From NCBI GenBank assembly GCA_902767055.1, contig CACXFX010000178.1, positions 1-12,789 on the forward strand: DNA of 12,789 nt, read 5' to 3'. The position numbers and the translations under genes were made by a program. Under the pieces are notes generated by a model. That model ran no database searches. It saw only the letters and a program-made list of their open reading frames with translations, and was not told where the DNA came from. Below are positions 1 through 8,160 of this stretch, piece by piece. The stretch comes from an uncultured Pseudomonadota bacterium (GTDB lineage Bacteria > Pseudomonadota > Alphaproteobacteria > RF32 > CAG-239). Every line of letters begins with the position of its first letter. Position 1 is the first letter of the stretch.

Positions 1-969
1 AAGTGAGATTTCAGGCCTTGCCCCGTAGTGCGTAATCACTTCGGATGCGGCAATTGAGCCGATAACGGCACAAACACCGAGCGGTTTGCCGGCCAAAAGC
101 CCGTGCATAAATCCGGCGGCGTACAAATCACCGGCGCCCGTTGAATCAACAACATCCGAAACACTTTCGGCCTCAACAAAGCTCTTAATTCGCCCGCTGA
201 TGACGACTGATCCTTTCACATTGCGCGTCACAGAAGCAATATCAACCTTTGTTTTAATCTCATCTAAAGCATCAAGCAAATTCGTCTTACCTAAAAGCGC
301 CATAATCTCATATTCGTTGGAAAACAAAATATCCACGTGTTTTTCAATAAAATCAAGCATCTGAGCGCGATGTTCTTCGATATAAGCTTCATCTGAAAGC
401 GTCAATGCAACTTTTCGCCCGTATTTATGAGCAATTTCTGCAGCTTTCAGAAGCGCTTTTTGAGAATCTTCGACATCAAAGAGATAACTTTCCAAAAACA
501 CATATTTCGAAACTTTGATAATTTCTTCGTTAATATCATCGGCATTCAACCGTTTTGCCGCACCGAGATATGTAAACATCGAACGTTCGGCATCGGGGGT
601 CACAAGAACAATACTACGCCCCGTTGCCGGCCCTTCAAGCAAAGGCAATGTGTCAAAATCAACCCCGACGGCACCGATATCACGCTTAAAATCTTGGCCT
701 AAAGCATCATCATAAACTTTGCCGATAAACGCACAATCATTTCCAAGTGAGGCAAGCCCCGCCATTGTATTGGCAACAGAACCGCCTGAAACCTGACGTT
801 CAACAATCATATCATTATAAATCACGCCGGCCGTTTTTGCATCAACCAATGTCATCGCACCTTTTTTTAAGTTTCGTTCACTTAAAAACTTGTCACTGAC
901 TTTTCCCAAAACATCGACTAAAGCATTGCCCACACCGACAACATCATAAACCGTATCATCACCGTTCAT
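1..969 (-). CDS. PfkB-family carbohydrate kinase, adenosine kinase-like (3' end cut by window edge)
   Basis: ATP-dependent kinase of the ribokinase/PfkB family, most like alphaproteobacterial adenosine kinases, which phosphorylate a nucleoside or sugar hydroxyl in the cytosol. Seen directly: an open frame of 323 codons from an ATG at 969-967 to base 1 with no stop. It has an N-terminal GNALVD motif (residues 14-19), the substrate-side SGGSVANT segment with a di-glycine (about 61-68), and the PfkB signature DSTGAGD at 275-281, whose last Asp (281) is the expected catalytic base next to the anion hole. Family members run about 330-340 aa, so only a short C-terminal tail should be missing. An AGAGAAG-like ribosome site precedes the ATG. 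The gene diverges from the zinc exporter gene. The substrate (adenosine, ribose or another sugar) cannot be settled from sequence alone; family membership is near certain. Confidence 0.93.
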   Translation of the reverse strand, partial: MNGDDTVYDVVGVGNALVDVLGKVSDKFLSERNLKKGAMTLVDAKTAGVIYNDMIVERQVSGGSVANTMAGLASLGNDCAFIGKVYDDALGQDFKRDIGAVGVDFDTLPLLEGPATGRSIVLVTPDAERSMFTYLGAAKRLNADDINEEIIKVSKYVFLESYLFDVEDSQKALLKAAEIAHKYGRKVALTLSDEAYIEEHRAQMLDFIEKHVDILFSNEYEIMALLGKTNLLDALDEIKTKVDIASVTRNVKGSVVISGRIKSFVEAESVSDVVDSTGAGDLYAAGFMHGLLAGKPLGVCAVIGSIAASEVITHYGARPEISL

Positions 970-1001
970 TTTATCTTCTCTTAAAAAAAATTACAGATGA
1001 C

Positions 1002-1030
1002 ATCATAATTGAAAAAAATTCAAAAAGCAA
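1002..1030 (-). promoter_or_regulatory. Putative sigma-70-type promoter of the PfkB-family kinase
   Basis: On the minus strand TTGCTT (1030-1025) and TATGAT (1007-1002) are separated by 17 nt. The -10 matches consensus at 5 of 6 positions and the -35 at 3 of 6. Transcription would start near 995, giving a leader of about 25 nt before the ATG at 969. The region is AT-rich, so chance matches are possible. Confidence 0.4.
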
Positions 1031-1105
1031 GTCATGCTCATCATATTTTTTGCTTGATTTTATAGATTGGTAAGGTTAAATTTACCCTTGAAAAGGAAAA
1101 AAATT

Positions 1106-1999
1106 ATGACCGATAAACATCATCACCATCATGCAAACCATCATGAAATAGAACAAAAGTCCGTAAAATACCTGCTGATATCTTTTATAATCAATATGGC
1201 TCTTTCTCTTGTTGAAATCATCGGCGGATTGATTGCAGGCAGTGTTGCTTTAATCGGTGATGCGCTGCATAATACATCTGATGCTTTTTCGATTTTGATT
1301 GCCGTCATTGCCTTTAAGATCGGACATAAAAAAGCCACGACCAAATATACTTACGGTTTTAAGCGTGCAGAAGTCATCGGCGCCTTTGTCAACCTTATTT
1401 TGCTTTTTATATCTGGAATCTACCTTGTCGCCGAAGGTATCGAGCGTTTGATTTCCCCTCAGGCGCTTGAAGGCTGGCTGATGATTTGGATATCGGTTTT
1501 AGCACTTATTGTCGATGCCTTAACTGCCAAAATTTCACACACGCATGCGCATCACAATACCAACATGAAAATGCTCTTTTTGCATAATCTTGCCGATGCT
1601 TTCGGATCAATTGGTGTCATTGTATCGGGCATATGTGTTGTTTTGTTTGATATTTATCGAATCGATGGTATTATTGCGCTTTGCATTGCCGCATATATGA
1701 TTTATCAAGCCCTTATCTCATTTAAGCCGATTGTCAATATCTTGATGAATGCGGCACCTGATGGTACGGATTTACAAGAAATATCCGAAGCAATCAAAAA
1801 AATCGACGGTGTTGAAGATGTTCACCACATTCACCTTTGGTGTGTCAGTGAAAATGATATGTCGCTTGAATGTCATATCAAAGGACAAAATTTGGATTTG
1901 GTTGATCAAATCACCGATTTGCTTGATAAAAAATTTCACATCAGGCATGCCAATATCCAGCTTGAAAATAAAGATTGTTGCCATAAATGCGAGTTATAA
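1106..1999 (+). CDS. Cation diffusion facilitator (CDF) family zinc/divalent metal exporter
   Basis: Inner-membrane proton-coupled exporter of Zn2+ or related divalent ions (CzcD/ZitB type), 297 aa. Seen: a His-rich N-terminus (five His at 5-9, then H12-H13); six hydrophobic segments at about 21-43, 47-70, 88-110, 122-140, 160-180 and 186-205; the metal site formed by H55/D59 in TM2 (HNTSD) and H160/D164 in TM5 (HNLAD); a second His cluster in the TM4-TM5 loop (H145, H147, H149, H150); and a cytoplasmic C-terminal domain from about 210 with the DVHHIHLW motif. The protein ends in a CCxxC tail. The HD-HD site is the pattern of zinc-preferring members. The ATG at 1106 is chosen because AAGGA lies 8 nt upstream; an in-frame TTG at 1067 would add 13 atypical residues. 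The hydrolase gene follows after 4 nt, suggesting an operon. Confidence 0.95.
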   Translation: MTDKHHHHHANHHEIEQKSVKYLLISFIINMALSLVEIIGGLIAGSVALIGDALHNTSDAFSILIAVIAFKIGHKKATTKYTYGFKRAEVIGAFVNLILLFISGIYLVAEGIERLISPQALEGWLMIWISVLALIVDALTAKISHTHAHHNTNMKMLFLHNLADAFGSIGVIVSGICVVLFDIYRIDGIIALCIAAYMIYQALISFKPIVNILMNAAPDGTDLQEISEAIKKIDGVEDVHHIHLWCVSENDMSLECHIKGQNLDLVDQITDLLDKKFHIRHANIQLENKDCCHKCEL

Positions 2000-2003
2000 A
2001 AAA

Positions 2004-2633
2004 ATGATTGTTGAAAAAATTGAATTTGATGATGTTTTCGCCGCCAATTGTTATTTTTACGTCGATGAAAAAACCAAAGAAGGCTTTATTATCGACCCAT
2101 CGGCACATGCTGATAAACTTTTGCAAATCATCAAAACAAATCACTGGGATATTCAAAAAATCCTCTTGACGCATTCACACATTGATCACATCGGCGCGGC
2201 TTTAGAACTTGCAAAAGCCTTAAACATTAAAATTTTCGGTTATAAAAATGCGCAACTATACCTTTCAAACCTGAGTTTAAAAATGCATCTGACCAATCGG
2301 GAAGTGCTTAAAAATATGCAGTATTTAAATGACACAGATGAAATTTACCTTAAAAAAGACAATTCTCCTCGGCTCAAAGTGATTGCAACTCCCGGCCATA
2401 CCTTAGATTCGGTTGTTTATTATGACCCAAAAGAGGCAATTGCTTTTTCGGGCGATACGATTTTTGCTTCTTCAATCGGCAGAACGGATCTTGAGGGCTC
2501 AGGGGGAAATCACGAACAATTGATTGAAAATATCACTCAAAAAATTCTGACATTAAATGACAACACCATACTTTATCCGGGACACGGCCCCTCAACAACG
2601 GTTGCTCAAGAAAAAAAATGGTTTGACATCTGA
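2004..2633 (+). CDS. Metallo-beta-lactamase-fold hydrolase, glyoxalase II-like (YcbL type)
   Basis: Cytosolic dinuclear-metal hydrolase of the MBL superfamily, 209 aa. It is closest in layout to YcbL-type glyoxalase II-like proteins, which act on thioesters such as S-lactoylglutathione. Seen: the THSHIDH motif gives H57, H59, D61 and H62; TPGH gives H132; SGDTIF gives the bridging D151; PGHGPSTT gives H194. All seven usual metal ligands are therefore present. The SIGRTD stretch after D151 is also typical of the subfamily. The length fits the short glyoxalase II-like group rather than classical GloB, which carries a longer helical C-terminal substrate domain. The start at 2004 lies 4 nt after the CDF stop and has no good Shine-Dalgarno, so translational coupling is likely. 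An in-frame upstream extension exists but runs antiparallel to family expectations inside the CDF gene. The natural substrate is not determined. Confidence 0.92.
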   Translation: MIVEKIEFDDVFAANCYFYVDEKTKEGFIIDPSAHADKLLQIIKTNHWDIQKILLTHSHIDHIGAALELAKALNIKIFGYKNAQLYLSNLSLKMHLTNREVLKNMQYLNDTDEIYLKKDNSPRLKVIATPGHTLDSVVYYDPKEAIAFSGDTIFASSIGRTDLEGSGGNHEQLIENITQKILTLNDNTILYPGHGPSTTVAQEKKWFDI

Positions 2634-2651
2634 TATAAAATATGCTTTAAT
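2623..2651 (+). promoter_or_regulatory. Strong consensus-like sigma-70 promoter (extended -10)
   Basis: A perfect -35 TTGACA (2623-2628), a 17-nt spacer and -10 TTTAAT (2646-2651, 5 of 6 matches) preceded by TGC, i.e. an extended -10 TGn. The -35 overlaps the last codons of the hydrolase gene, whose stop is at 2631-2633. Transcription is predicted to start at about 2657-2659 and run into the structured element and then the LRR gene. This is the best promoter match I found in the window. Confidence 0.7.
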
Positions 2652-2661
2652 ATAACAAGAT

Positions 2662-2684
2662 AAAGAGAAGGTTGGCTTTTCTTT
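2662..2684 (+). terminator. AT-rich hairpin after the CDF-hydrolase unit, possible weak terminator
   Basis: AAAGAGAAG (2662-2670) pairs with CTTTTCTTT (2676-2684) over 9 bp with one G-U pair and a 5-nt loop. The following TATTAAG is not a clean T-run, so termination would be weak. It may instead be the 5' end hairpin of the downstream transcript, since it starts a few nt after the predicted start site. Confidence 0.3.
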
Positions 2685-2875
2685 ATTAAGAACCGAGAGG
2701 TTCGGGGCTTTCAACGGCTTTCCATAGTGGTGATACCATAAAATAGTATCACTTTTTGATACTGTTTTTTTGTATCGAAATTCCCCGCAAAAAGTGGGGA
2801 GCTGATGGTGTATGTACAAGGATTTTCCTAAAGACCCTCAGAGTCATTACCACTATGTGATTGTTGAACTCCCCG

Positions 2876-2900
2876 CCGCTCTGATGAAGTGCGGTTTTTT
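2876..2900 (+). terminator. Rho-independent terminator or attenuator just before the LRR gene
   Basis: CCGC (2876-2879) pairs with GCGG (2891-2894), extendable by a G-T pair outside and two inner pairs across a T-T mismatch. Six T residues follow (2895-2900). The stem is short, so partial readthrough is plausible. It abuts the outer CCCC strand of the structured RNA and lies 26 nt before the ATG at 2927. Confidence 0.55.
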
Positions 2901-2926
2901 AATGACGTTAATATGGAGAAAACACA

Positions 2927-3847
2927 ATGAAAAAACTATTTTTTACTTTAACATTAACACTCATCCCTTTTTATACTTTTGCCTATGAAGGCACAATTTC
3001 TCAAAGCGGCTCATGCGGCGCAACCGATGCCGATTGCCATTACGACCTCTACGAAGACGGGCATTTAGAAATCAGCGGAACTGGTAAGATGAGTGATTTT
3101 TATTATCCTACAGGAAATGCGGCACCTTGGGCACCTGATGATGGTCCCGATATTTATGATAACCCTGTTAAAAGTGTTAATATCAACGGCGTAACAAGTA
3201 TTGGTCAGTGGGCTTTTTTGTGGTGTAATAATTTAGAAAATGTTCAAATCAGCGATTCTGTTAAGGAAGTTAACACCGGCGCTTTTGAACAGTCCGGTAA
3301 TCATATCGAAAACATCATCATTCCATCATCGGTAGAAAAAATTACAGGTTGGGCATTTACTAACTCAGATACAGCAAATATTATCATTGAAGGGACACCT
3401 GAATTAATCGGTAACGTTTTCACGAATACAAGAAATGCAAAAATTTACTGCTCTTCTGAAATTGATTGCACAAATAAAGGAGTTTATAACGATATTGATT
3501 ATCAAGGAACCGTTATTCCTTATGATAAACAAAGCGGTGTTTATCTTTTAGACGGACAAATGTATGCGTCACCGATTGATATGGCAAACACTCAAAATGC
3601 GTGTGTTGATATGGATACGTGCAAGGCAAAGGTTTTGAAAAACAAAGGATATTGTTCAAGTGATGAAGCTTGCGCGGCAATGGTCGAGGCTGAAAATGCC
3701 AATCACCCGATTGAGTATAAAAATAAATCTTATGCAACAATTGATGATTTACTCAAAGGTAAACATATGCCAAAGCGTATCTACACGATTGATGAAGCCA
3801 ATCGCGTTGCCGGCACTAAAAACCGCGTATCAATCAAATATAGATAA
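2927..3847 (+). CDS. Secreted BspA-type leucine-rich-repeat (LRR_5-like) protein
   Basis: 306-aa exported protein. Seen: a signal peptide with KK at 2-3, a hydrophobic core at 4-18 and probable cleavage after TFA at 19. Next comes an N-terminal module with SGSCG (28-31) and the LEISGTGKMSDF segment (47-58) that commonly precedes BspA-like repeats. About four irregular LRR_5-type repeats span 81-175, recognised by the N-I-N-G-V-T-S-I-G-x-x-A-F and I-P-S-S-V-E-K-I-x-x-x-A-F patterns. A Cys-containing C-terminal region (C226, C232, C243, C249) ends in a basic tail with the YTIDEANRVAG motif (286-296). BspA-like proteins are known as surface or periplasmic adhesion or binding proteins; the role here is unknown. 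GGAG at 2915-2918 lies 8 nt before the ATG. No partner gene is adjacent; expression probably depends on the structured leader upstream. The LRR call is good, function unassigned. Confidence 0.85.
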   Translation: MKKLFFTLTLTLIPFYTFAYEGTISQSGSCGATDADCHYDLYEDGHLEISGTGKMSDFYYPTGNAAPWAPDDGPDIYDNPVKSVNINGVTSIGQWAFLWCNNLENVQISDSVKEVNTGAFEQSGNHIENIIIPSSVEKITGWAFTNSDTANIIIEGTPELIGNVFTNTRNAKIYCSSEIDCTNKGVYNDIDYQGTVIPYDKQSGVYLLDGQMYASPIDMANTQNACVDMDTCKAKVLKNKGYCSSDEACAAMVEAENANHPIEYKNKSYATIDDLLKGKHMPKRIYTIDEANRVAGTKNRVSIKYR

Positions 3848-3896
3848 ATTTCTTTTATTTTAATATGTTATCTTAAAAACATAAGGCTTTTGATAT

Positions 3897-3934
3897 AAAA
3901 AAAGAGACCTGAGCAATCTCAAGCCTCTTTTTTT
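3897..3934. terminator. Bidirectional terminator between the LRR gene and rpoC
   Basis: Arms 3901-3913 and 3918-3930 flank a 4-nt loop. Read as minus-strand RNA all 13 positions pair (two as G-U) and a T-run follows across 3903-3897, ideal for rpoC. Read as plus-strand RNA the same two positions become A-C mismatches, but a T-run at 3928-3934 still follows, so it can also stop the LRR transcript. It sits 50 nt past the LRR stop and about 25 nt past the rpoC stop. Confidence 0.85.
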
Positions 3935-3954
3935 CAAAGTCTTTTTTTTCAAGC

Positions 3955-6900
3955 TTATTCGGCTGTTTCTTCAGAAACTGCTTCATTGCTGTTCGCTTCT
4001 AAAGCAGCCTGTGCCGCAGCTTCACGCTCAGCCAAAATTTCTTTATCATTTTGTGCTGCAACGCGTTTTAAGCTACGCAAAACAGTACCTGTACCGGCCG
4101 GAATTAAGCGACCGACAATCACGTTTTCTTTCAAGCCGTAAAGCTTATCAACCTTACCAGAAACGGCAGCCTCGGTCAACACACGTGTTGTCTCTTGGAA
4201 GGACGCGGCTGAAATAAATGACTTGGTCTGCAACGATGCTTTCGTAATACCTAAAAGCACCGGATCAGCTGTCGCGGGCGTTCCGCCATCGGCAACCGTC
4301 TTTGCGTTTTCTTCATCAAAGACATCACGGTCAACTTGCTCACCAACAAGGAAGGTTGTATCGCCGGGGGTCAAAATCTCAACTTTCTTGAGCATTTGAG
4401 AGACAATAACCTCAATATGCTTATCGTTGATTTTCACACCTTGCAAACGATAAACGTCTTGAACTTCTTTGACCAAATATTCAGCCAATTTCTCAACACC
4501 CAAAACGCGCAAAATATCATGCGGTGCAGGCGTACCTTCAACAATCAAATCGCCTTTTTTAACGATATCACCATCTTGGACGACGAGGTGTTTACCCTTC
4601 GGAATAAGATATTCAACAGCCTCACCTTCCATCGGACGAACGATGACACGCTGTTTGGCCTTATAATCTTTACCAAATTCGACCTGACCGTCAATGTCCG
4701 AAATAATCGCTTGCTCCTTAGGACGACGAGCTTCAAACAACTCAGCCACACGCGGCAAACCACCGGTAATATCCTTGGTCTTTGTACTTTCTCTCGGAAC
4801 ACGTGCAATGACGTCACCGACTTTAATCTCAGAACCATTGTCAACATTTAAAACGGCATCAACGGACAAATAGTATCTCGCTTCTTTACCGTTGTCAAAA
4901 TTGACGGCTTTACCTTTAGCATCTTTCAAGACAATGCTCGGTTTCAATCCTGCATTGGCCGGACCGCTTAAACGCCAGTCAATCACAACTTTTGAAACAA
5001 TACCTGTCGTTTCATCCATGCTTTCTTTGACTGAAACATTATTGATTAAATCAACAAGGTTTGCAATACCTGCTTTTTCAGAAATGACCGGAATAGTAAA
5101 CGGATCCCATTCGGCAATCTTTTGACCTTTTTTGACTTTACTGTCAGCCTGAGCCAAAACTTTTGTACCATAAGGAACATGGTGGCGTGATGTTTCACGG
5201 CCTTGACCATCAACAATGACCAAATCACAGTTACGTGACAAAATAATCAAATGTCCGTCAGAGTTTGTAACCGTATGTGCATTTTCAAGCTTTAATGTAC
5301 CTGCAAACGGCACTTCGACAGATGCCTGCTCGGCAGATTGTGAAGCCGCACCACCGATATGGAACGTACGAAGCGTCAATTGCGTACCCGGCTCACCGAT
5401 TGATTGAGCGGCAATCACGCCGACAGCCTCACCGACATTAACCGGCGTACCGCGTGCCAAATCACGTCCGTAACAAGCCGCACAAACACCATGTTCGGAT
5501 TCACAAGTCAAAACAGATCTGATTTTAACTTGTTCAACACCGGCTTTTTGAACAGCTTCAGCAATATTTTCATCAACCAATGTGCCTTTAGCGACGATTA
5601 AATCACCGGTCTCGGGGTTATGAACATCTTCTTGAACCGTACGGCCCAAAATTCTCTCTGCGATAGACACGATGACATTACCGCCATCAACCACCGGACG
5701 AACGATAATACCGCGCTCTGTACCACAGTTTGTTTCCGTAACCACAACATCTTGCGCCACATCAACCAAACGACGTGTCAAATAACCGGCGTTTGCCGTC
5801 TTCAAAGCCGTATCAGCCAAACCTTTACGTGCACCGTGGGTTGAGTTAAAGTATTCAGACACCGTCAAACCTTCTTTAAAGTTTGAAATAATCGGTTGTT
5901 CAATAATTTCACCCGACGGTTTAGCCATAAGCCCGCGCATACCGGCCAATTGTCTCATTTGCGCCGCACTACCGCGAGCACCTGAGTGAGCCATCATGTA
6001 CACAGAGTTGATATAGCCGTTTTCCGTCTTTGAAATGTTTTTCATCATTTCATCAGCCACTTTATCTGTACAAGCTGACCAAATATCGACAACTTTGTTG
6101 TATTTTTCGCCTTTGGTAATCAAACCGTTTTGATACTGTTCTTCAAATTGGCGAACCTGAGCTTTTGTTTCTTCAATCAATTCCTGTTTAGCGGCCGGCA
6201 CAATCAAATCGTCTTTACCGAACGAAATACCCGCCTTACAAGCATTGGTGAAGCCCAAAGTCATAATCTTATCGACCATGATACAAGTCTCTTTTTGACC
6301 GCAATGACGATAAACCGTATCAATAATTTCAGAAATTTCTTTCTTCTTCAACAAGCGGTTGACGAGAGAGAACGGAATTTTTTCATGTTTGGGTAAAATA
6401 TCGGACACAATGATACGGCCCGGCGTTGTATCAACCAAACCGTATTTTGTCTCACCGTTATCATCAACATATTCCAAACGGCATTTGATTTTGGCATGCA
6501 AATCAACAGCTTTAGAATCAAGCGCCAACATGCATTCCTCTTTGTCCGCATAAATACTGCCCTCACCAATCATACCATCTGCTTCATAAGAAAGGTAGTA
6601 AATACCCAAAACCATATCTTGTGACGGCACGATAATCGGTTTACCCGATGCCGGCGACAAAATGTTGTTGGTAGACATCATCAAAACACGCGCTTCAAGT
6701 TGTGACTCGAGTGACAACGGCACGTGAACAGCCATTTGGTCACCATCGAAGTCCGCGTTAAATGCAGCGCACACAAGCGGGTGTAAGTGAATGGCTTTAC
6801 CTTCAACCAAAACAGGTTCAAAAGCCTGAACACCCAAACGGTGCAACGTCGGGGCACGGTTTAACAAAACAGGATGTTCTCTGATGACTTCTTCTAAGAT

Positions 6901-8139
6901 ATCCCAAACTTCAGGACGCTCTTTTTCAACCATGCGTTTGGCTGCTTTAATCGTTGTTGCATAGCCGTAAAGCTCCAATTTTGAATAAACAAAAGGTTTA
7001 AAGAGCTCCAAAGCCATCTTTTTAGGCAAGCCGCATTGTTGCAATTTAAGTTCCGGTCCGACCGTAATCACGGAACGTCCGGAATAGTCAACACGTTTAC
7101 CGAGCAAGTTCTGTCTGAAACGACCCTGTTTACCTTTGAGCATATCAGACAATGATTTCAAAGGACGTTTGCTTGCACCCGTAATGGCACGTGATCTGCG
7201 ACCGTTATCAAACAAAGCATCGACTGATTCTTGAAGCATACGCTTTTCGTTTCTGACAATGATTTCGGGAGCATGCAATTCAAGCAAACGTTTCAAACGA
7301 TTGTTACGGTTAATCACACGACGATACAAATCGTTCAAATCAGATGTTGCAAAACGACCGCCATCCAAAGGAACCAAAGGTCTGAGCTCCGGCGGAATAA
7401 CCGGCAAAACCGTTAAGACCATCCATTCAGGTTTTGTATTTGATTCAATAAACGACTCAACAATCTTCAAACGTTTAACCAGTTTTTTGCGTTTCGCCTC
7501 AGAATTTGTTTCTTTTAAGTCTGCACGCATCACTGCGCGTTCTGTTTCCAAATCAATGTTGGCCAAAATTTCGCGCAAAGCTTCGGCACCGATACCGGCT
7601 CTGAATGAATCTTCGCCGTATTTATCCAAAGCTTCCTGATATTCATCTTCGCTTAAAAGTTGATTGATTTGCAAATCGGTCAACCCCGGCTCAATGACGA
7701 TATAGCTTTCAAAATAAAGTACACGCTCCAATGATTTGACCGGAATATCGGTTAAAGTCGAAATACGGCTCGGAAGCGATTTCAAAAACCAAATGTGTGC
7801 CACCGGTGCGGCTAATTCAATATGCCCCATACGTTCACGACGCACTTTAGATAAAGTCACTTCAACACCGCATTTTTCGCAGACAATACCGCGATATTTC
7901 ATACGCTTATACTTACCGCACAAGCATTCATAATCCTTTACCGGACCAAAAATACGAGCACAGAACAAACCGTCTTTTTCAGGTTTGAAAGTACGATAGT
8001 TAATCGTTTCAGGTTTTTTAACCTCACCGTATGACCAAGAACGAATCTGTTCCGGAGAAGCGATCGAGATTTTGATTTCATCAAACGATTCTTCTGATTC
8101 TGCCGTTTGTTGGGCAAAAAATTTCATGACATCATTCAT
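3955..8139 (-). CDS. rpoC: DNA-directed RNA polymerase subunit beta'
   Basis: Beta' subunit of the core RNA polymerase, which together with beta forms the active centre and the DNA clamp. It is 1394 aa, complete, close to the 1407 aa of E. coli. Seen in order: zinc-binding domain 1 with C72, C74, C87 and C90; the RNA polymerase alpha-helical and clamp regions; the catalytic NADFDGD loop with the Mg2+ ligands D463, D465 and D467; zinc-binding domain 2 with C805, C879, C886 and C889; the bridge helix and trigger loop ending in TLRTFHIGG with H927; and a C-terminal tail rich in Ala and Glu. No intein, frameshift or missing ligand was found. The ATG at 8139 is supported by AGGAG at 8153-8149, 9 nt upstream; a second in-frame ATG at 8127 is less well placed. 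The gene follows rpoB by 21 nt in the same operon and ends at a strong terminator. Confidence 0.99.
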   Translation of the reverse strand: MNDVMKFFAQQTAESEESFDEIKISIASPEQIRSWSYGEVKKPETINYRTFKPEKDGLFCARIFGPVKDYECLCGKYKRMKYRGIVCEKCGVEVTLSKVRRERMGHIELAAPVAHIWFLKSLPSRISTLTDIPVKSLERVLYFESYIVIEPGLTDLQINQLLSEDEYQEALDKYGEDSFRAGIGAEALREILANIDLETERAVMRADLKETNSEAKRKKLVKRLKIVESFIESNTKPEWMVLTVLPVIPPELRPLVPLDGGRFATSDLNDLYRRVINRNNRLKRLLELHAPEIIVRNEKRMLQESVDALFDNGRRSRAITGASKRPLKSLSDMLKGKQGRFRQNLLGKRVDYSGRSVITVGPELKLQQCGLPKKMALELFKPFVYSKLELYGYATTIKAAKRMVEKERPEVWDILEEVIREHPVLLNRAPTLHRLGVQAFEPVLVEGKAIHLHPLVCAAFNADFDGDQMAVHVPLSLESQLEARVLMMSTNNILSPASGKPIIVPSQDMVLGIYYLSYEADGMIGEGSIYADKEECMLALDSKAVDLHAKIKCRLEYVDDNGETKYGLVDTTPGRIIVSDILPKHEKIPFSLVNRLLKKKEISEIIDTVYRHCGQKETCIMVDKIMTLGFTNACKAGISFGKDDLIVPAAKQELIEETKAQVRQFEEQYQNGLITKGEKYNKVVDIWSACTDKVADEMMKNISKTENGYINSVYMMAHSGARGSAAQMRQLAGMRGLMAKPSGEIIEQPIISNFKEGLTVSEYFNSTHGARKGLADTALKTANAGYLTRRLVDVAQDVVVTETNCGTERGIIVRPVVDGGNVIVSIAERILGRTVQEDVHNPETGDLIVAKGTLVDENIAEAVQKAGVEQVKIRSVLTCESEHGVCAACYGRDLARGTPVNVGEAVGVIAAQSIGEPGTQLTLRTFHIGGAASQSAEQASVEVPFAGTLKLENAHTVTNSDGHLIILSRNCDLVIVDGQGRETSRHHVPYGTKVLAQADSKVKKGQKIAEWDPFTIPVISEKAGIANLVDLINNVSVKESMDETTGIVSKVVIDWRLSGPANAGLKPSIVLKDAKGKAVNFDNGKEARYYLSVDAVLNVDNGSEIKVGDVIARVPRESTKTKDITGGLPRVAELFEARRPKEQAIISDIDGQVEFGKDYKAKQRVIVRPMEGEAVEYLIPKGKHLVVQDGDIVKKGDLIVEGTPAPHDILRVLGVEKLAEYLVKEVQDVYRLQGVKINDKHIEVIVSQMLKKVEILTPGDTTFLVGEQVDRDVFDEENAKTVADGGTPATADPVLLGITKASLQTKSFISAASFQETTRVLTEAAVSGKVDKLYGLKENVIVGRLIPAGTGTVLRSLKRVAAQNDKEILAEREAAAQAALEANSNEAVSEETAE

Positions 8140-8160
8140 AAGTATATTCTCCTATTAAAC

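Larger units (their letters stand above)
2658..2900 (+). ncRNA. Structured RNA element: small RNA or 5' regulatory leader, family not recognised
   Basis: About 240 nt between a strong promoter and a terminator, with dense self-complementarity on the plus strand. Seen: hairpin 2662-2670/2676-2684; GAACC/GGTTC with a GAGA tetraloop (2690-2703); long-range pairing of GGGG 2704-2707 with CCCC 2871-2874, TTCAAC 2710-2715 with GTTGAA 2863-2868, and CATAGTGGT 2723-2731 with ACCACTATG 2849-2857. Enclosed hairpins are GTGATAC 2730-2736/GTATCAC 2746-2752, a 9-bp stem 2754-2762/2772-2780, and TCCCCGC 2782-2788/GTGGGGA 2794-2800 with an AAAAA loop. The rod-like closed shape and size resemble 6S RNA in outline, but I do not recognise a 6S, tmRNA, SRP, RNase P or known riboswitch consensus. 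Because the terminator ends 26 nt before the LRR start codon, a cis-acting leader is equally possible. Start and end are inferred. Confidence 0.55.

Noticed and set aside
86..715. Plus-strand open frames opposite the PfkB-family kinase
   Set aside because: The minus strand encodes a full kinase with conserved motifs; the plus frames have Ser/Ile-rich antisense composition.
1054..1081. Possible CDF promoter TTGATT with TTAAAT 16 nt later
   Set aside because: The -10 match is poor (4 of 6) in very AT-rich DNA, and I could not separate it from chance.
1067..1105. TTG-initiated N-terminal extension of the CDF exporter
   Set aside because: The ATG at 1106 has AAGGA at proper spacing and gives the usual His-rich start; the extension adds 13 residues without a ribosome site.
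1749..2003. Long N-terminal extension of the MBL-fold hydrolase
   Set aside because: It lies wholly within the CDF gene in another frame; the family begins at the MIVEKIEFDD-type start at 2004.
4336..4851. A 171-codon plus-strand frame within rpoC (and similar frames throughout rpoB and rpoC)
   Set aside because: Antisense shadow of a highly conserved gene, with no ribosome site or domain of its own.
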